DNA from: Kordia sp. SMS9
GTDB taxonomy: Bacteria > Bacteroidota > Bacteroidia > Flavobacteriales > Flavobacteriaceae
Direction of reading: 5' to 3'
Length of the DNA stretch: 64,000 nt
NCBI RefSeq assembly: GCF_003352465.1
Contig: NZ_CP031153.1
Span: forward strand, 4,178,001-4,242,000
Below are positions 1 to 8,597 of the stretch, in pieces. Below the pieces are notes generated by a model, which was not told the DNA's origin, did no database searches, and saw nothing but the letters and a program-made list of their open reading frames with translations. Each line of letters opens with the position of its first letter. Position 1 is the stretch's first letter. A program made the position numbers and the translations under genes.

Positions 1-765
1 GATAATTACACTTTTAAAAGTCCCGGAAGGAACATCTGTGAAATCAAAACTAAGTTCTTGCCACTGTCCTACTTGTGTAATACTTGCAATTCTTTCTTGA
101 AACGGATTTACATTTGGAAAAGGCATAAATTCTAATCGTAAGGTAACATCTGCCACTTGGTCTTCTGCCAACACTTTCATTTTGAATGTTTTGTTGGTGA
201 TTGTTGAAAAATCTAATGAAGTATCAAGTGCTACACCTACTCCAGACCATGTTTGACAACCGACTGCCTTGTCATAAACTTGAACAAAGCAACTGCTATT
301 TACGGCATCTAATACTGGGTTTGCTACAATAGCACCACCAATGTCACCAAAGGCATCAAAAGTAGCATCATCACTTAAAAAAGTCCAGTTTAAGTCACCG
401 TTTGCAGGATCAATATTTTCGTCTAATTCGTCATTACATCCGTCAATGGTGAATGTTTCTTCATATACACTTGATTGTCCTTTGTCATTATACGCAGTTA
501 ATACAACTGTATATGTTCCGTTATCATAACGTTTTACAGGGCTTACAAATGTTGAAGAGGAACCATCGCCCAAATCCCATGAATAGGATGTGGCATTGTT
601 AGAAACATTTACAAATGAAATTGTTTTAGAATTTTGTTCTGTTATAAATCTTGCTTCTAAGCCAATTAATTCTATTCCACTTTCTTCGTTTTCTTCGCAT
701 GAAGTAAATAATGTTGCCGCGAATACTAGTGAAAGTAAGGCTATTTTGTATTTTAAAAATTTCAT
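1..765 (-). CDS. Partial PKD-domain surface lipoprotein (glucan locus)
   Basis: The frame starts at an ATG at 765 and runs off the left edge, so 255 codons are seen and the C-terminus is missing. The N-terminus is a lipoprotein signal ending LFTSC with the lipidated Cys at residue 23. A PKD domain follows (about 35-110) with its WDLGDG signature at 63-68. The rest resembles the jelly-roll carbohydrate-binding domains of the neighbouring lipoproteins, including a WxELSFDF-type strand. It is the last visible gene of the 6299-to-1 unit, 15 bases after the GH16 gene. From context it is probably a surface glycan-binding protein or the front of another glycan-active enzyme; the visible part shows no catalytic motif. 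Confidence 0.8.
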   Translation of the reverse strand, partial: MKFLKYKIALLSLVFAATLFTSCEENEESGIELIGLEARFITEQNSKTISFVNVSNNATSYSWDLGDGSSSTFVSPVKRYDNGTYTVVLTAYNDKGQSSVYEETFTIDGCNDELDENIDPANGDLNWTFLSDDATFDAFGDIGGAIVANPVLDAVNSSCFVQVYDKAVGCQTWSGVGVALDTSLDFSTITNKTFKMKVLAEDQVADVTLRLEFMPFPNVNPFQERIASITQVGQWQELSFDFTDVPSGTFKSVII

Positions 766-780
766 GTCTTTTTTGTTTTT

Positions 781-1620
781 TTAGTTATACACTCTTACGT
801 AGTCAACAAGCATTCTTTGTGGAAAAGTTGTATTTGCGTTTGGAAAACCTGGTAAATTCCCTCCAACAGCTACGTTCATAATTATGTAGAAAGAGTTATC
901 AAATACCCAAGTTCCATCGCCATCAGTTTCTTCTGCTACAGTTTCTGGCGTAATACTTTGGTACAATACATCATCTACATAGTAGTTGATTTGGTTTGGA
1001 CTCCATTCTATACCAAAAACATGAAATTCAGTATCAAATCTATTGTCTGTGAGTTCATATTCTTTTGAGATTGAATTTTCTCCTGAAAAATTAGGTCCGT
1101 GTGCACTCCCAAAAACAACCGTAGGCGCATCTCCTAAGTATTCCATGATGTCAATTTCTCCACAGGATGGCCAAGGGTTTACATTGCAGTCATTTCCTAA
1201 TAACCAAAATGCTGGCCATAGACCTTTTCCTTGTGGTAAACGAATTCGCGCTTCAAAACGTCCGTATTGTTGCTCAAATAATCCTTGTGTTTTAATTCTA
1301 GCAGATGTATAACCTCCTGCAGGATTTTCTCTAGCGGTGATGACTAGAAGTCCATTTTGAACTTCTACATTTTCGGAATCACTCGTATACACTTGCAATT
1401 CGTTATTTCCCCAACCAGGAGGCAGTCCTGCTGCGGTTCCATCTCCTAAGTCATACGTCCATAAGCTTGGATCTGGCGTACCATCAATGTCAAACTCATC
1501 GGACATGACTAAATTAGTTTTGGTAACAACCTCTTGAGTTTCATCCAATTCACAACTAACAAAAATAGTGCTTGAGATGATTGTTAGTGCTAGTATACTA
1601 TTTTTAATTATTTTTTTCAT
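781..1620 (-). CDS. GH16 laminarinase-type endo-beta-1,3-glucanase, lipoprotein
   Basis: A 279-residue single-domain GH16 enzyme expected to cut internal beta-1,3-glucan bonds with retention. The lipobox FVSC puts the lipidated Cys at residue 23, so the enzyme is probably anchored at the cell surface. The family signature GEIDIMEYLG lies at 154-163, giving nucleophile E155, D157 and acid/base E160. The upstream WGNNELQVYT and downstream RFEARIRLPQGKGLWPAFWL segments are typical GH16 strands, and the chain ends at the usual DYVRVYN strand, so it is complete. It lies 20 bases from the preceding lipoprotein gene in the same unit. GH16 also contains agarases and carrageenases, but the EIDIME form and the locus favour laminarin. 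Confidence 0.93.
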   Translation of the reverse strand: MKKIIKNSILALTIISSTIFVSCELDETQEVVTKTNLVMSDEFDIDGTPDPSLWTYDLGDGTAAGLPPGWGNNELQVYTSDSENVEVQNGLLVITARENPAGGYTSARIKTQGLFEQQYGRFEARIRLPQGKGLWPAFWLLGNDCNVNPWPSCGEIDIMEYLGDAPTVVFGSAHGPNFSGENSISKEYELTDNRFDTEFHVFGIEWSPNQINYYVDDVLYQSITPETVAEETDGDGTWVFDNSFYIIMNVAVGGNLPGFPNANTTFPQRMLVDYVRVYN

Positions 1621-1640
1621 ATTTAATATTTTATAATTTC

Positions 1641-3101
1641 TTAATAGAAATAAATGTTATCAACTAAGAATGATGCTCCGTTGTTAGAAACAAAAACAAT
1701 GTAACCAATGTTTCCTAAGTTAGGATTACCTGATCCACCTCCACCTGTAGGCAAGGTAAATGAACTTAAAGGAATGTCAATTCCAACCCATTGTCCTGGC
1801 ATTAATTGACTGCTAAGGTTAAATCCTCCTGCAGATCCGTCACCGAAACCGTTGTCGGTATCATCTGGACCAAAATCAATTAATTCCATCACAAGTGCCG
1901 AACCTGCAGCGCTTGTTAACTGAACATCTAAGTGTACCATGGTTTCACCAGTTACATTTACTGTTCCGTCCCATCCAATTCCTATAAAGTCAATTCCTTC
2001 GTAGTTCACATGGCTGTTCCCTTCAAAGGTTTGTACTGAAATGTTTTCTGTGTTTGAACCTGCAAAAACTCCTGGATTGAATCCTGAAACACTAGGATAT
2101 GATTCACTATATATAGAAATCACATCTGCTGCTGCTTGCGTTGGTATTGGCGCATTTACAAATGAACCTGTGGAATTTAGTATTAAAGATCCATCAGCTT
2201 GCGCATCTCCTATGCTTCCTGTTATGGTAGCTGTACCTGCACCAATTAGTGCTACGTCACCTGAAGAAGTCACTGTAGCTACAGAAGTATCAGATGAGGA
2301 AAAATCAAAATAAGCGCTTGATGCTTCTACTGATATGTTTTGTCCGTTAGGCAAATTGAATGTAGCCCCTAATCCTCCAATGGTAGCTGAAAATCCTGTA
2401 AAGTTATCTACTTCTATATCTTCACCGTTAAGAATAAATGGAGCTGCTGGGCTAATTGTTCCTAAGTTTTCATAGCGCAATTCATCAATCCAAAATGTAT
2501 ATCCAAGATTGTCATCTAAGGTCGTTACATTTGAGAAATCGTCATTTGATAAAACATCGAATGATCCGGCAGAGAATAAGAACAATCCTCTTTCTTGAGT
2601 TAATCTGGAAGGATCAGGAATTGGAATGATGTATTTTTTCCATCCCGTTGTAAGTTGTATTACAGTAGCTACTGGATAGATGTCTGTTTCAAAATCAGAT
2701 CCAAATCCAAAGCGCACACTTCCGGTAAGTGTTCCTTTTGCCCAAAAAGTTAAGGCATCATAACCTGATAAGTCTCTACCAGCACCTCGATCTCTAAAGA
2801 TCCCTCCAATAAATCCTCCATCAGGATCACTTGGAGCTGGCACATCAATTCGTATAGATGTTGTCCCTTCATACGATTCGTTATCATCTGTTCCAAAACC
2901 CGTTGCATTTGCGCCTACGGCAGGATCAAATGATTCAAAAAACTGATCTGTTAAGCCTACTGGAGCATCCGTAAATATGTCTGGTGTGTTCGGAAATGTT
3001 GCCAAGGTGGCATCATCTGATATATCGCGTTCACAGCTTACGGTTAAGGCAATTACCAAACCTGTAAGTAGTGTGTTTTTAAAATATGTTAGTCCTTTCA
3101 T
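1641..3101 (-). CDS. Surface glycan-binding lipoprotein with two jelly-roll-like domains and a Big_2-like domain
   Basis: A 486-residue lipoprotein (signal ends ALTVSC, Cys at residue 23). About 45-215 is a CBM-like beta-sandwich region (ends YTFWIDELRYENL). About 225-310 looks like a bacterial Ig-like Big_2 domain (SSSDTSVATVTSSGDVALIGAGTATITG). About 325-486 is a second sandwich that starts ADVISIYSESYPSV and ends FLVDNIYFY. The same start and end motifs occur in the 8598-10691 lipoprotein, so the module is shared within the locus. No catalytic residues are recognised. Its place between the GH-A fusion gene (12-base gap) and a GH16 gene suggests an SGBP that holds glucan at the surface; that role is inferred. 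Confidence 0.82.
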   Translation of the reverse strand: MKGLTYFKNTLLTGLVIALTVSCERDISDDATLATFPNTPDIFTDAPVGLTDQFFESFDPAVGANATGFGTDDNESYEGTTSIRIDVPAPSDPDGGFIGGIFRDRGAGRDLSGYDALTFWAKGTLTGSVRFGFGSDFETDIYPVATVIQLTTGWKKYIIPIPDPSRLTQERGLFLFSAGSFDVLSNDDFSNVTTLDDNLGYTFWIDELRYENLGTISPAAPFILNGEDIEVDNFTGFSATIGGLGATFNLPNGQNISVEASSAYFDFSSSDTSVATVTSSGDVALIGAGTATITGSIGDAQADGSLILNSTGSFVNAPIPTQAAADVISIYSESYPSVSGFNPGVFAGSNTENISVQTFEGNSHVNYEGIDFIGIGWDGTVNVTGETMVHLDVQLTSAAGSALVMELIDFGPDDTDNGFGDGSAGGFNLSSQLMPGQWVGIDIPLSSFTLPTGGGGSGNPNLGNIGYIVFVSNNGASFLVDNIYFY

Positions 3102-3113
3102 TTTTATAGCTTA

Positions 3114-6100
3114 TTATTTTCCGATGTTGATGTGTATGTATGTTCTTATTTCCCATTCTGTTCCATTACCAAATCCTACAGGACTTACTATTGGAGCGTT
3201 AGAAAATTCGTCTGCGGCAACGTTTGGTGCAAATCTTGGAGAAAACTGATCTAGCGTACGCCACGTTCCACGAACTCCAATTCTTGTACTTGGTAGGACG
3301 AACCAATCTGGTTTTCCTAGCGTTGTAGAAATATCTAACATTAATTGTGTTGGATAGGTCAAGTTGAAATCTCTGTGGTAGTCAAATGGTCCCCAATCGT
3401 TAAGTTTCACATGAGTTTCTACTTTTATTTTTCTGTAGATCATTCTCACATCACCACCAAATCGTTTGATTAATCGTTGACTATCACCATTCGCTTGTGC
3501 ATTTCCGTAGTAGAAATTACCAATGATTCCCAATTCTGGAGATACTTTAGAAACCATACGAGAGTTGATTTCCCATAGGTCTTCTGCTGGAACCGTAGTT
3601 GGAAAGGCAAAGAATGTACGATCTGCGTTGAAACCGATATGTGCATCTTGCTGTGTTGGTAAGTGACGGAATACAAATCCTAAGTTTGCTGCAAATTTAG
3701 CATCTTCTGATCGGTCGTTATTCCACTCATACATCCAAGTTCCTGGAGTTGGATCATAGGTAAATAAAATTTCACCTGCTGTCATTTCACGATTTCCACC
3801 TCTTACTGCAAAAGGATCGTCAATTACATTACGTAATCTTCCTGGTGCATCTACATCAGTAGGCATTGCATCTACTAATGGTTTTTGATACATAAAGTTT
3901 GGTGCAATTTGGAAATCTCCCACTGTATAGGTGAAACCAGATAAGAAGTTGGTCATGTTTCCACTTCCAGAGTCTCTCAATCTCCAACCTGTAAAGGTTT
4001 GTGTTTGATCTGCTCCACCGTTGGCAACTAATCCCATTACAGAACCTTGTGCATAGAAGTTAAAGCGTCCACCAGCATAGGTGAATTTCGCTTTTGCTCC
4101 AAAGTTGTCACTAGATTTTACTTTGTCATTCAGTACTGTATAGTTTCCAGAAGTACCTCTTACATCTTGGTACGTACTTCCGTTTAATGGACTTCCAGCC
4201 CAAATACCTCCAAGCTGTATTCCAAATTTTCCAAAGTCACGCTCTAAGGCGATGGTTGCTCTTTCCATTGGCCATGGTGGAATTACACCACTTCGCAATT
4301 GGTTGGCATCTAGAACACGGCGTCCTGTTTCATCAAATTCAAGATCAGTTTCAACATCTCTGTGATAGATTCCTGTTACATCCCAACCTTTTATATTTTT
4401 TGTGTATTTGAATAACATTGTTGGATTGGCTCCCCACCATAGTTGCGGTCCAAATGCTGCTTTTGCACCACTTAACGCTCCTTTACCGTCTACTTCAATA
4501 CCGAGAATTTCACCTCCGTAGATATCTAAGTTAGGCCCGTAGTTTGCTTCTGGATACAATCCGAAGATATCACCTTCATATCCCCAGTGATAGTGTCCTG
4601 TACGATAAAATCCTCTTAAATCGAAGTCTTTCGCATTCCATTCAAATTCTGCTTGATAAACTCGAACTCTGTTGATATCTCCTACTTCTACATCCACATT
4701 ATTTCCTCCTTCAATACCAGTCAAAGTGATCGGTCTTCCTGCATTTTCATAGAAAATTTCATTGATTGGATTTTCAGCTACATTTCCAAGAACATTGAAG
4801 TTTACACTTGCTCTCATGTTTGGAGAAGGATTTCCTTCTATTCCAATAAAGTATGATTGCATGTGATCAAAACCTAGTTGATTAGGAAATGCATTTTCAT
4901 TCGGATCTTCTGAATTTGGAGTTGTAATAAGACTTCCACCTGTATTGAAGGTTGTAAATTCTGCTCTAAGTTGGCTTAGACGTATTTTTTGATTGCCGCC
5001 ACCGCCCATTGCGGCTTTGTCTCCTCTAGCTCTTAAAACAGCATCCATGATTTGGATATTGTCTATATGATTTTCGATAAAGCTTTTGGAAACTCCTTTT
5101 TCATAAGGATTTACTTGGTGTACTTCTTTTAATGCATAGTACGCTGCACGTGGATATAATGTATATAATCCTCTTTCGTTGGTTGGTCCTTTGGCACAAA
5201 TACCAAACCACTCTTCATTCATGTTTAAATCTCCTTCTTTCGCTTGGTCTCTGGAGTAACCTCCATTTGGCCACACGGCAACATTATCATGAACATCTAA
5301 GTTTTCAGTTTGTTTGTATTTCCACCATCCATCAGAAAATTGGAAGGTAAAACCTCCTAATGAGTTTTGTGCACCTCCAACGCCTGCTGCATTTGCATAT
5401 ATTTCTTTCCAATTCCCAACCATATAGTATGCTTGCGAATATTGATCTTCTTGATTGTCTCTAGCATTGAAAGCATCTGATCCAAATTCTGCAAAAAGAA
5501 TTGGCATATCAAGTTCATCTCTTGTTTGTTTGAAAGCATCTCCGAATGATACTCCACGATACATGTTTGTACCATATATATCAACATCTGTACATTCTTC
5601 CTTTACTAAGTTTGAATAGAGTAAATCTCCATTACAGATCGCTACTGGATGTGAAGTATCAATTTTCTTTACTTCGAGTGTAGCGTCGTTAAATGCTTTG
5701 TATAAAGCTCTTGCTGCTTGTATTTTGTTTGAATCAATTCCTTCTATCGGAATGGCTTCCGTTTCTGCTCCTGTCCAAGATAAGTGATAGTTATTTTCGT
5801 TTCCTATCATATATAATAATAGTCCAGGAGTATCTTTATAAGTATTCGCCATGTCAATGGCTTCCTTCATCAATACTTCTCTAGTTGCAGGATCTGCATA
5901 ATCAGTTTGTGGCGTCCATGCTCCATTGATGGTAAGTCCATAGGCTCCAAAAGTAATATTGAGCATCGTGTAGATACCATAATTCTCATAGATATACGTA
6001 ATCCACTTTGGTTTTAAGCCATAAGTTCTAATAGCGTTTACACCCATGTTTTTTAGTAGCATCATTTCAGCATCTAATGCTGCCATGATGACATCGTCGG

Positions 6101-6299
6101 ATCTGTTCCATATTCCAGGATCGGTAATTGTAGAACCAATTGGTACGTAATCCCAGTTCATACCATTGATCATAAAATCTTTTCCGTTAACTACTAATTT
6201 CATTCCTTGATCCGATTTCTCGACAGTAACTTTGTCTGCTTGAGAAAACATAGATGTCGTTAAAAAAATCAGTGCTAAAGTTAGAAAGGTTTTTTTCAT
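3114..6299 (-). CDS. Clan GH-A glycosidase fused to an outer-membrane beta-barrel-like domain
   Basis: A 1061-residue exported protein with a Sec signal (cut near SMFSQA). Residues about 25-400 are a TIM-barrel glycosidase of clan GH-A, GH2-C/GH5-like. IGNEN at 165-169 gives acid/base E168 after Asn167, and ILFAEFGSDA gives nucleophile E271. From about 436 to the end the chain is a long series of amphipathic beta strands full of Tyr/Trp/Phe (for example GIQLGGIWAG, FNFYAQGSVMG) and ends EIRTYIHINIGK, like a porin. This suggests an enzyme carried by its own outer-membrane barrel. It leads a unit of four locus genes, and its upstream region shares three spaced elements with that of SusC. The exact GH family and the barrel are inferred. 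Confidence 0.8.
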   Translation of the reverse strand: MKKTFLTLALIFLTTSMFSQADKVTVEKSDQGMKLVVNGKDFMINGMNWDYVPIGSTITDPGIWNRSDDVIMAALDAEMMLLKNMGVNAIRTYGLKPKWITYIYENYGIYTMLNITFGAYGLTINGAWTPQTDYADPATREVLMKEAIDMANTYKDTPGLLLYMIGNENNYHLSWTGAETEAIPIEGIDSNKIQAARALYKAFNDATLEVKKIDTSHPVAICNGDLLYSNLVKEECTDVDIYGTNMYRGVSFGDAFKQTRDELDMPILFAEFGSDAFNARDNQEDQYSQAYYMVGNWKEIYANAAGVGGAQNSLGGFTFQFSDGWWKYKQTENLDVHDNVAVWPNGGYSRDQAKEGDLNMNEEWFGICAKGPTNERGLYTLYPRAAYYALKEVHQVNPYEKGVSKSFIENHIDNIQIMDAVLRARGDKAAMGGGGNQKIRLSQLRAEFTTFNTGGSLITTPNSEDPNENAFPNQLGFDHMQSYFIGIEGNPSPNMRASVNFNVLGNVAENPINEIFYENAGRPITLTGIEGGNNVDVEVGDINRVRVYQAEFEWNAKDFDLRGFYRTGHYHWGYEGDIFGLYPEANYGPNLDIYGGEILGIEVDGKGALSGAKAAFGPQLWWGANPTMLFKYTKNIKGWDVTGIYHRDVETDLEFDETGRRVLDANQLRSGVIPPWPMERATIALERDFGKFGIQLGGIWAGSPLNGSTYQDVRGTSGNYTVLNDKVKSSDNFGAKAKFTYAGGRFNFYAQGSVMGLVANGGADQTQTFTGWRLRDSGSGNMTNFLSGFTYTVGDFQIAPNFMYQKPLVDAMPTDVDAPGRLRNVIDDPFAVRGGNREMTAGEILFTYDPTPGTWMYEWNNDRSEDAKFAANLGFVFRHLPTQQDAHIGFNADRTFFAFPTTVPAEDLWEINSRMVSKVSPELGIIGNFYYGNAQANGDSQRLIKRFGGDVRMIYRKIKVETHVKLNDWGPFDYHRDFNLTYPTQLMLDISTTLGKPDWFVLPSTRIGVRGTWRTLDQFSPRFAPNVAADEFSNAPIVSPVGFGNGTEWEIRTYIHINIGK

Positions 6300-6493
6300 C
6301 TGTTTGTTTTTAGTTTGTTAATGAGGTCAGATGGAATTCGCTAAAATTTTTCTGTAGTGAGTTACAAGATCATTTTCAGCTCATTTCATTGTTTATTTAA
6401 TTTTGATTGGTTGTTCAGCGTATCTAAATACTACTGATTTGATTGTTACTAAAACTATATATTATTATTGCGAAATCTTAAATATAAACCACA

Positions 6494-6651
6494 ACAAAAA
6501 ACATACATCGCAAAGAAATGGTGTCAAAATTGACGTTTTAACAATTCAAGCCCTTTGTTTTTATAGGATTCACAATGTGTTTAAAGTTTCTATGTTTTAA
6601 AATTTTAACATTTCTCATGTAGCATTTTTATAGTATGTTGTGGTAATGTTG
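6494..6651 (-). promoter_or_regulatory. Conserved three-element promoter module, copy 1 (glycosidase unit)
   Basis: The 664-base gap 6300-6963 has no supported gene. Read on the minus strand it holds three elements also found upstream of SusC: CAACATTACCACAACA (6636-6651), AAACAAAGGGCTT (6548-6560) and GTATGTTTTTTGT (6494-6506). The start-to-start offsets, 90 and 54 bases, are identical in both copies. The third element contains TATGTTTT, close to the -7 consensus TAnnTTTG. Co-regulation by the neighbouring propeller/HTH regulator is inferred. Confidence 0.7.
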
Positions 6652-6872
6652 TAATGTTTGTATAGCGTTTTGTATATACTTTTTTCTCATTTTATCGACT
6701 TTTGGCTTTTTTATGTCGTTTTTGATATGTAAAACGAAAACGATGTCGTGTTAAAGAATTCGTATTTTATAGATAAAAACTTTATTAATTTTATGAATTA
6801 GTACGTAAAATTTTGGGAAAACGTTCTTTATCTGTTACTAATTAAACACTGAATATTGGCTATTTTTTTTGC

Positions 6873-6910
6873 AATGTTTGTTCTTTTCAAATTTGAAAAG
6901 AACAAACATT
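6873..6910. repeat. 38-bp perfect palindrome after the GH16 gene
   Basis: AATGTTTGTTCTTTTCAAA (6873-6891) is followed directly by its exact reverse complement (6892-6910). It lies 53 bases past the stop of the 6964-8586 gene. On that gene's strand it is followed by GCAAAAAAAATAGCC, an A-run rather than a U-run, so it is not a canonical intrinsic terminator. It may still form the 3' end stem of the SusC-to-GH16 transcript, or be a protein-binding site. Confidence 0.75.
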
Positions 6911-6963
6911 TTGCAAGATTAGTTGTATAGCTATATTCAAATATATTTTTATTATTATTTCTC

Positions 6964-8586
6964 TTATTGATACACTCTTACATAATCAATCTCCATAGTA
7001 TCCTGAGTGAAAAGCGGATCAATATCTCCTCCTAAAGTTCCACCCATGGCAACGTTTAATATTAAGAAGAAATCATTGTTGAATGGTAAGGTAACATCGT
7101 TACTTACGGTATGATATACAAAATCATCTACTAAAAATGTAATGGTTGTGTCAGTCCATTCTATTGTGTAGTTATGAAATTCTGTCGTTGATGTTGGCAA
7201 TGCTGTTGTAGAAGAATCACCGGCTCCTGGAGATACACCTGGATGATGTACGGTTCCTAAAACGGTGTTTTTGTCTTGTCCTTTTTGCTCCATAATGTCA
7301 ATTTCTCCACATACTGGCCATCCAACGCTATCAAAGTTGGCACCAAGCATCCAAATTGCAGGCCATGTACCTTGTGATGCTGGTAATTTTGCTCTTACTT
7401 CTACTCTACCATAGGTAAATTCGAAAAGGTTTTCAGATTTTAATCGTGCCGAAGTATAGTTTCCACCAGCTTCTTGTATCGCGTTAATTTTAAGCATTCC
7501 ATCTTCAATGATTACATTGCTTGCATCGTTGGTATAGGTTTGTGCTTCACCATTTCCCCATCCGCCATCACCTAGATCGTATGTCCAATTAGCTGCATCA
7601 GGAGCTCCATCTACATCAAAATTATCTTCCCAAATAAGGTTGTCATATTGTGTAATGAATCCTGTAGCTGGTTCTGCGGAAGTGATGATATGCCACCAAT
7701 CAAATTCGCCATTACCATCTGTAGTTCTTAGTATTAATTCATTTGGCACAGAACGATCAAATATTTCATAGGTATGTGAACCACCTGTGTAATACCCTAT
7801 GAATCCATTTCCTGTGAGTGCAATTGTTTCTACATCGTTTGGCGCAATTAACACCCAACTTTCTTGAAAATCGTCATATGGTAAGTTTTCAACATCTGCA
7901 CCGTTGATTTCTCCACCTGAAGCACCTAAATCATCAATAAGATTTACACGACCAAATACCGTTCCTGAAGTATCTGTTCCGCCTTCATCATTTTCATTGT
8001 TTGTGATAAACGTGAAAGTTCCATCTGCATTAAAAATGTATCTGTCATCGTACATTCCCACAGTTGCCTTTTCATCAGGTTGCGCTCCATACCATTCTGT
8101 TGGTACTGTTCCCCCAACAGGACCTAAACCAAAGTGTCCAGCCTGTTCAGATTTAATTCTCCATGTTCTAGAGCCATCACCTACTAGTTTCTCTACTAGT
8201 TCTACTGGTGGTTCATAAGTAGCCAATACATCTACCGTTATGGTAGTCGTTGTAGCGGTTCCTCCTGTTCCATAAGCCGTTACGTTTACGGTGTATGAAT
8301 TTAGTCCTAATTCAGCAAATATAAACGATGCTGATCCATTTGCTCTTGTCTTTTCGTCACTTAGGTATGCAAAACGATACGTAATGGCGTTGTCTGCCGT
8401 AGCATTAAAGGTAACTACACCACTACCATCTCCGTTTGGATTCATTGCATCTTGTCCTGCCAGCACTGCTGTTACTTGCAAGTTTGTTGGCGTGATTATA
8501 TCGCCTACGGTTGCTTCATCTTGACAGCTTACTGTAAGTAGCATGACTGCTAGAAGCGATGCGAATATATATTTTAGTTTCTTCAT
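6964..8586 (-). CDS. Multidomain GH16 laminarinase-type lipoprotein
   Basis: A 540-residue lipoprotein (LTVSC, Cys21). About 30-122 is a PKD/Ig-like domain. About 130-305 is a module whose YDDRYIFNADGTF stretch resembles the YDDTYVFGTDGSF of the duplicated domain in the preceding gene. The catalytic GH16 domain spans about 315-540, with GEIDIME at 427-433: nucleophile E428, D430 and acid/base E433. The C-terminal MEIDYVRVYQ is the standard last strand, so the enzyme is complete. It should cleave beta-1,3-glucan at the surface. It is the last gene of the SusC unit, 11 bases after the previous stop. The middle module may help bind glucan; that is inference. Confidence 0.92.
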   Translation of the reverse strand: MKKLKYIFASLLAVMLLTVSCQDEATVGDIITPTNLQVTAVLAGQDAMNPNGDGSGVVTFNATADNAITYRFAYLSDEKTRANGSASFIFAELGLNSYTVNVTAYGTGGTATTTTITVDVLATYEPPVELVEKLVGDGSRTWRIKSEQAGHFGLGPVGGTVPTEWYGAQPDEKATVGMYDDRYIFNADGTFTFITNNENDEGGTDTSGTVFGRVNLIDDLGASGGEINGADVENLPYDDFQESWVLIAPNDVETIALTGNGFIGYYTGGSHTYEIFDRSVPNELILRTTDGNGEFDWWHIITSAEPATGFITQYDNLIWEDNFDVDGAPDAANWTYDLGDGGWGNGEAQTYTNDASNVIIEDGMLKINAIQEAGGNYTSARLKSENLFEFTYGRVEVRAKLPASQGTWPAIWMLGANFDSVGWPVCGEIDIMEQKGQDKNTVLGTVHHPGVSPGAGDSSTTALPTSTTEFHNYTIEWTDTTITFLVDDFVYHTVSNDVTLPFNNDFFLILNVAMGGTLGGDIDPLFTQDTMEIDYVRVYQ

Positions 8587-8597
8587 CTTTTTCTATA

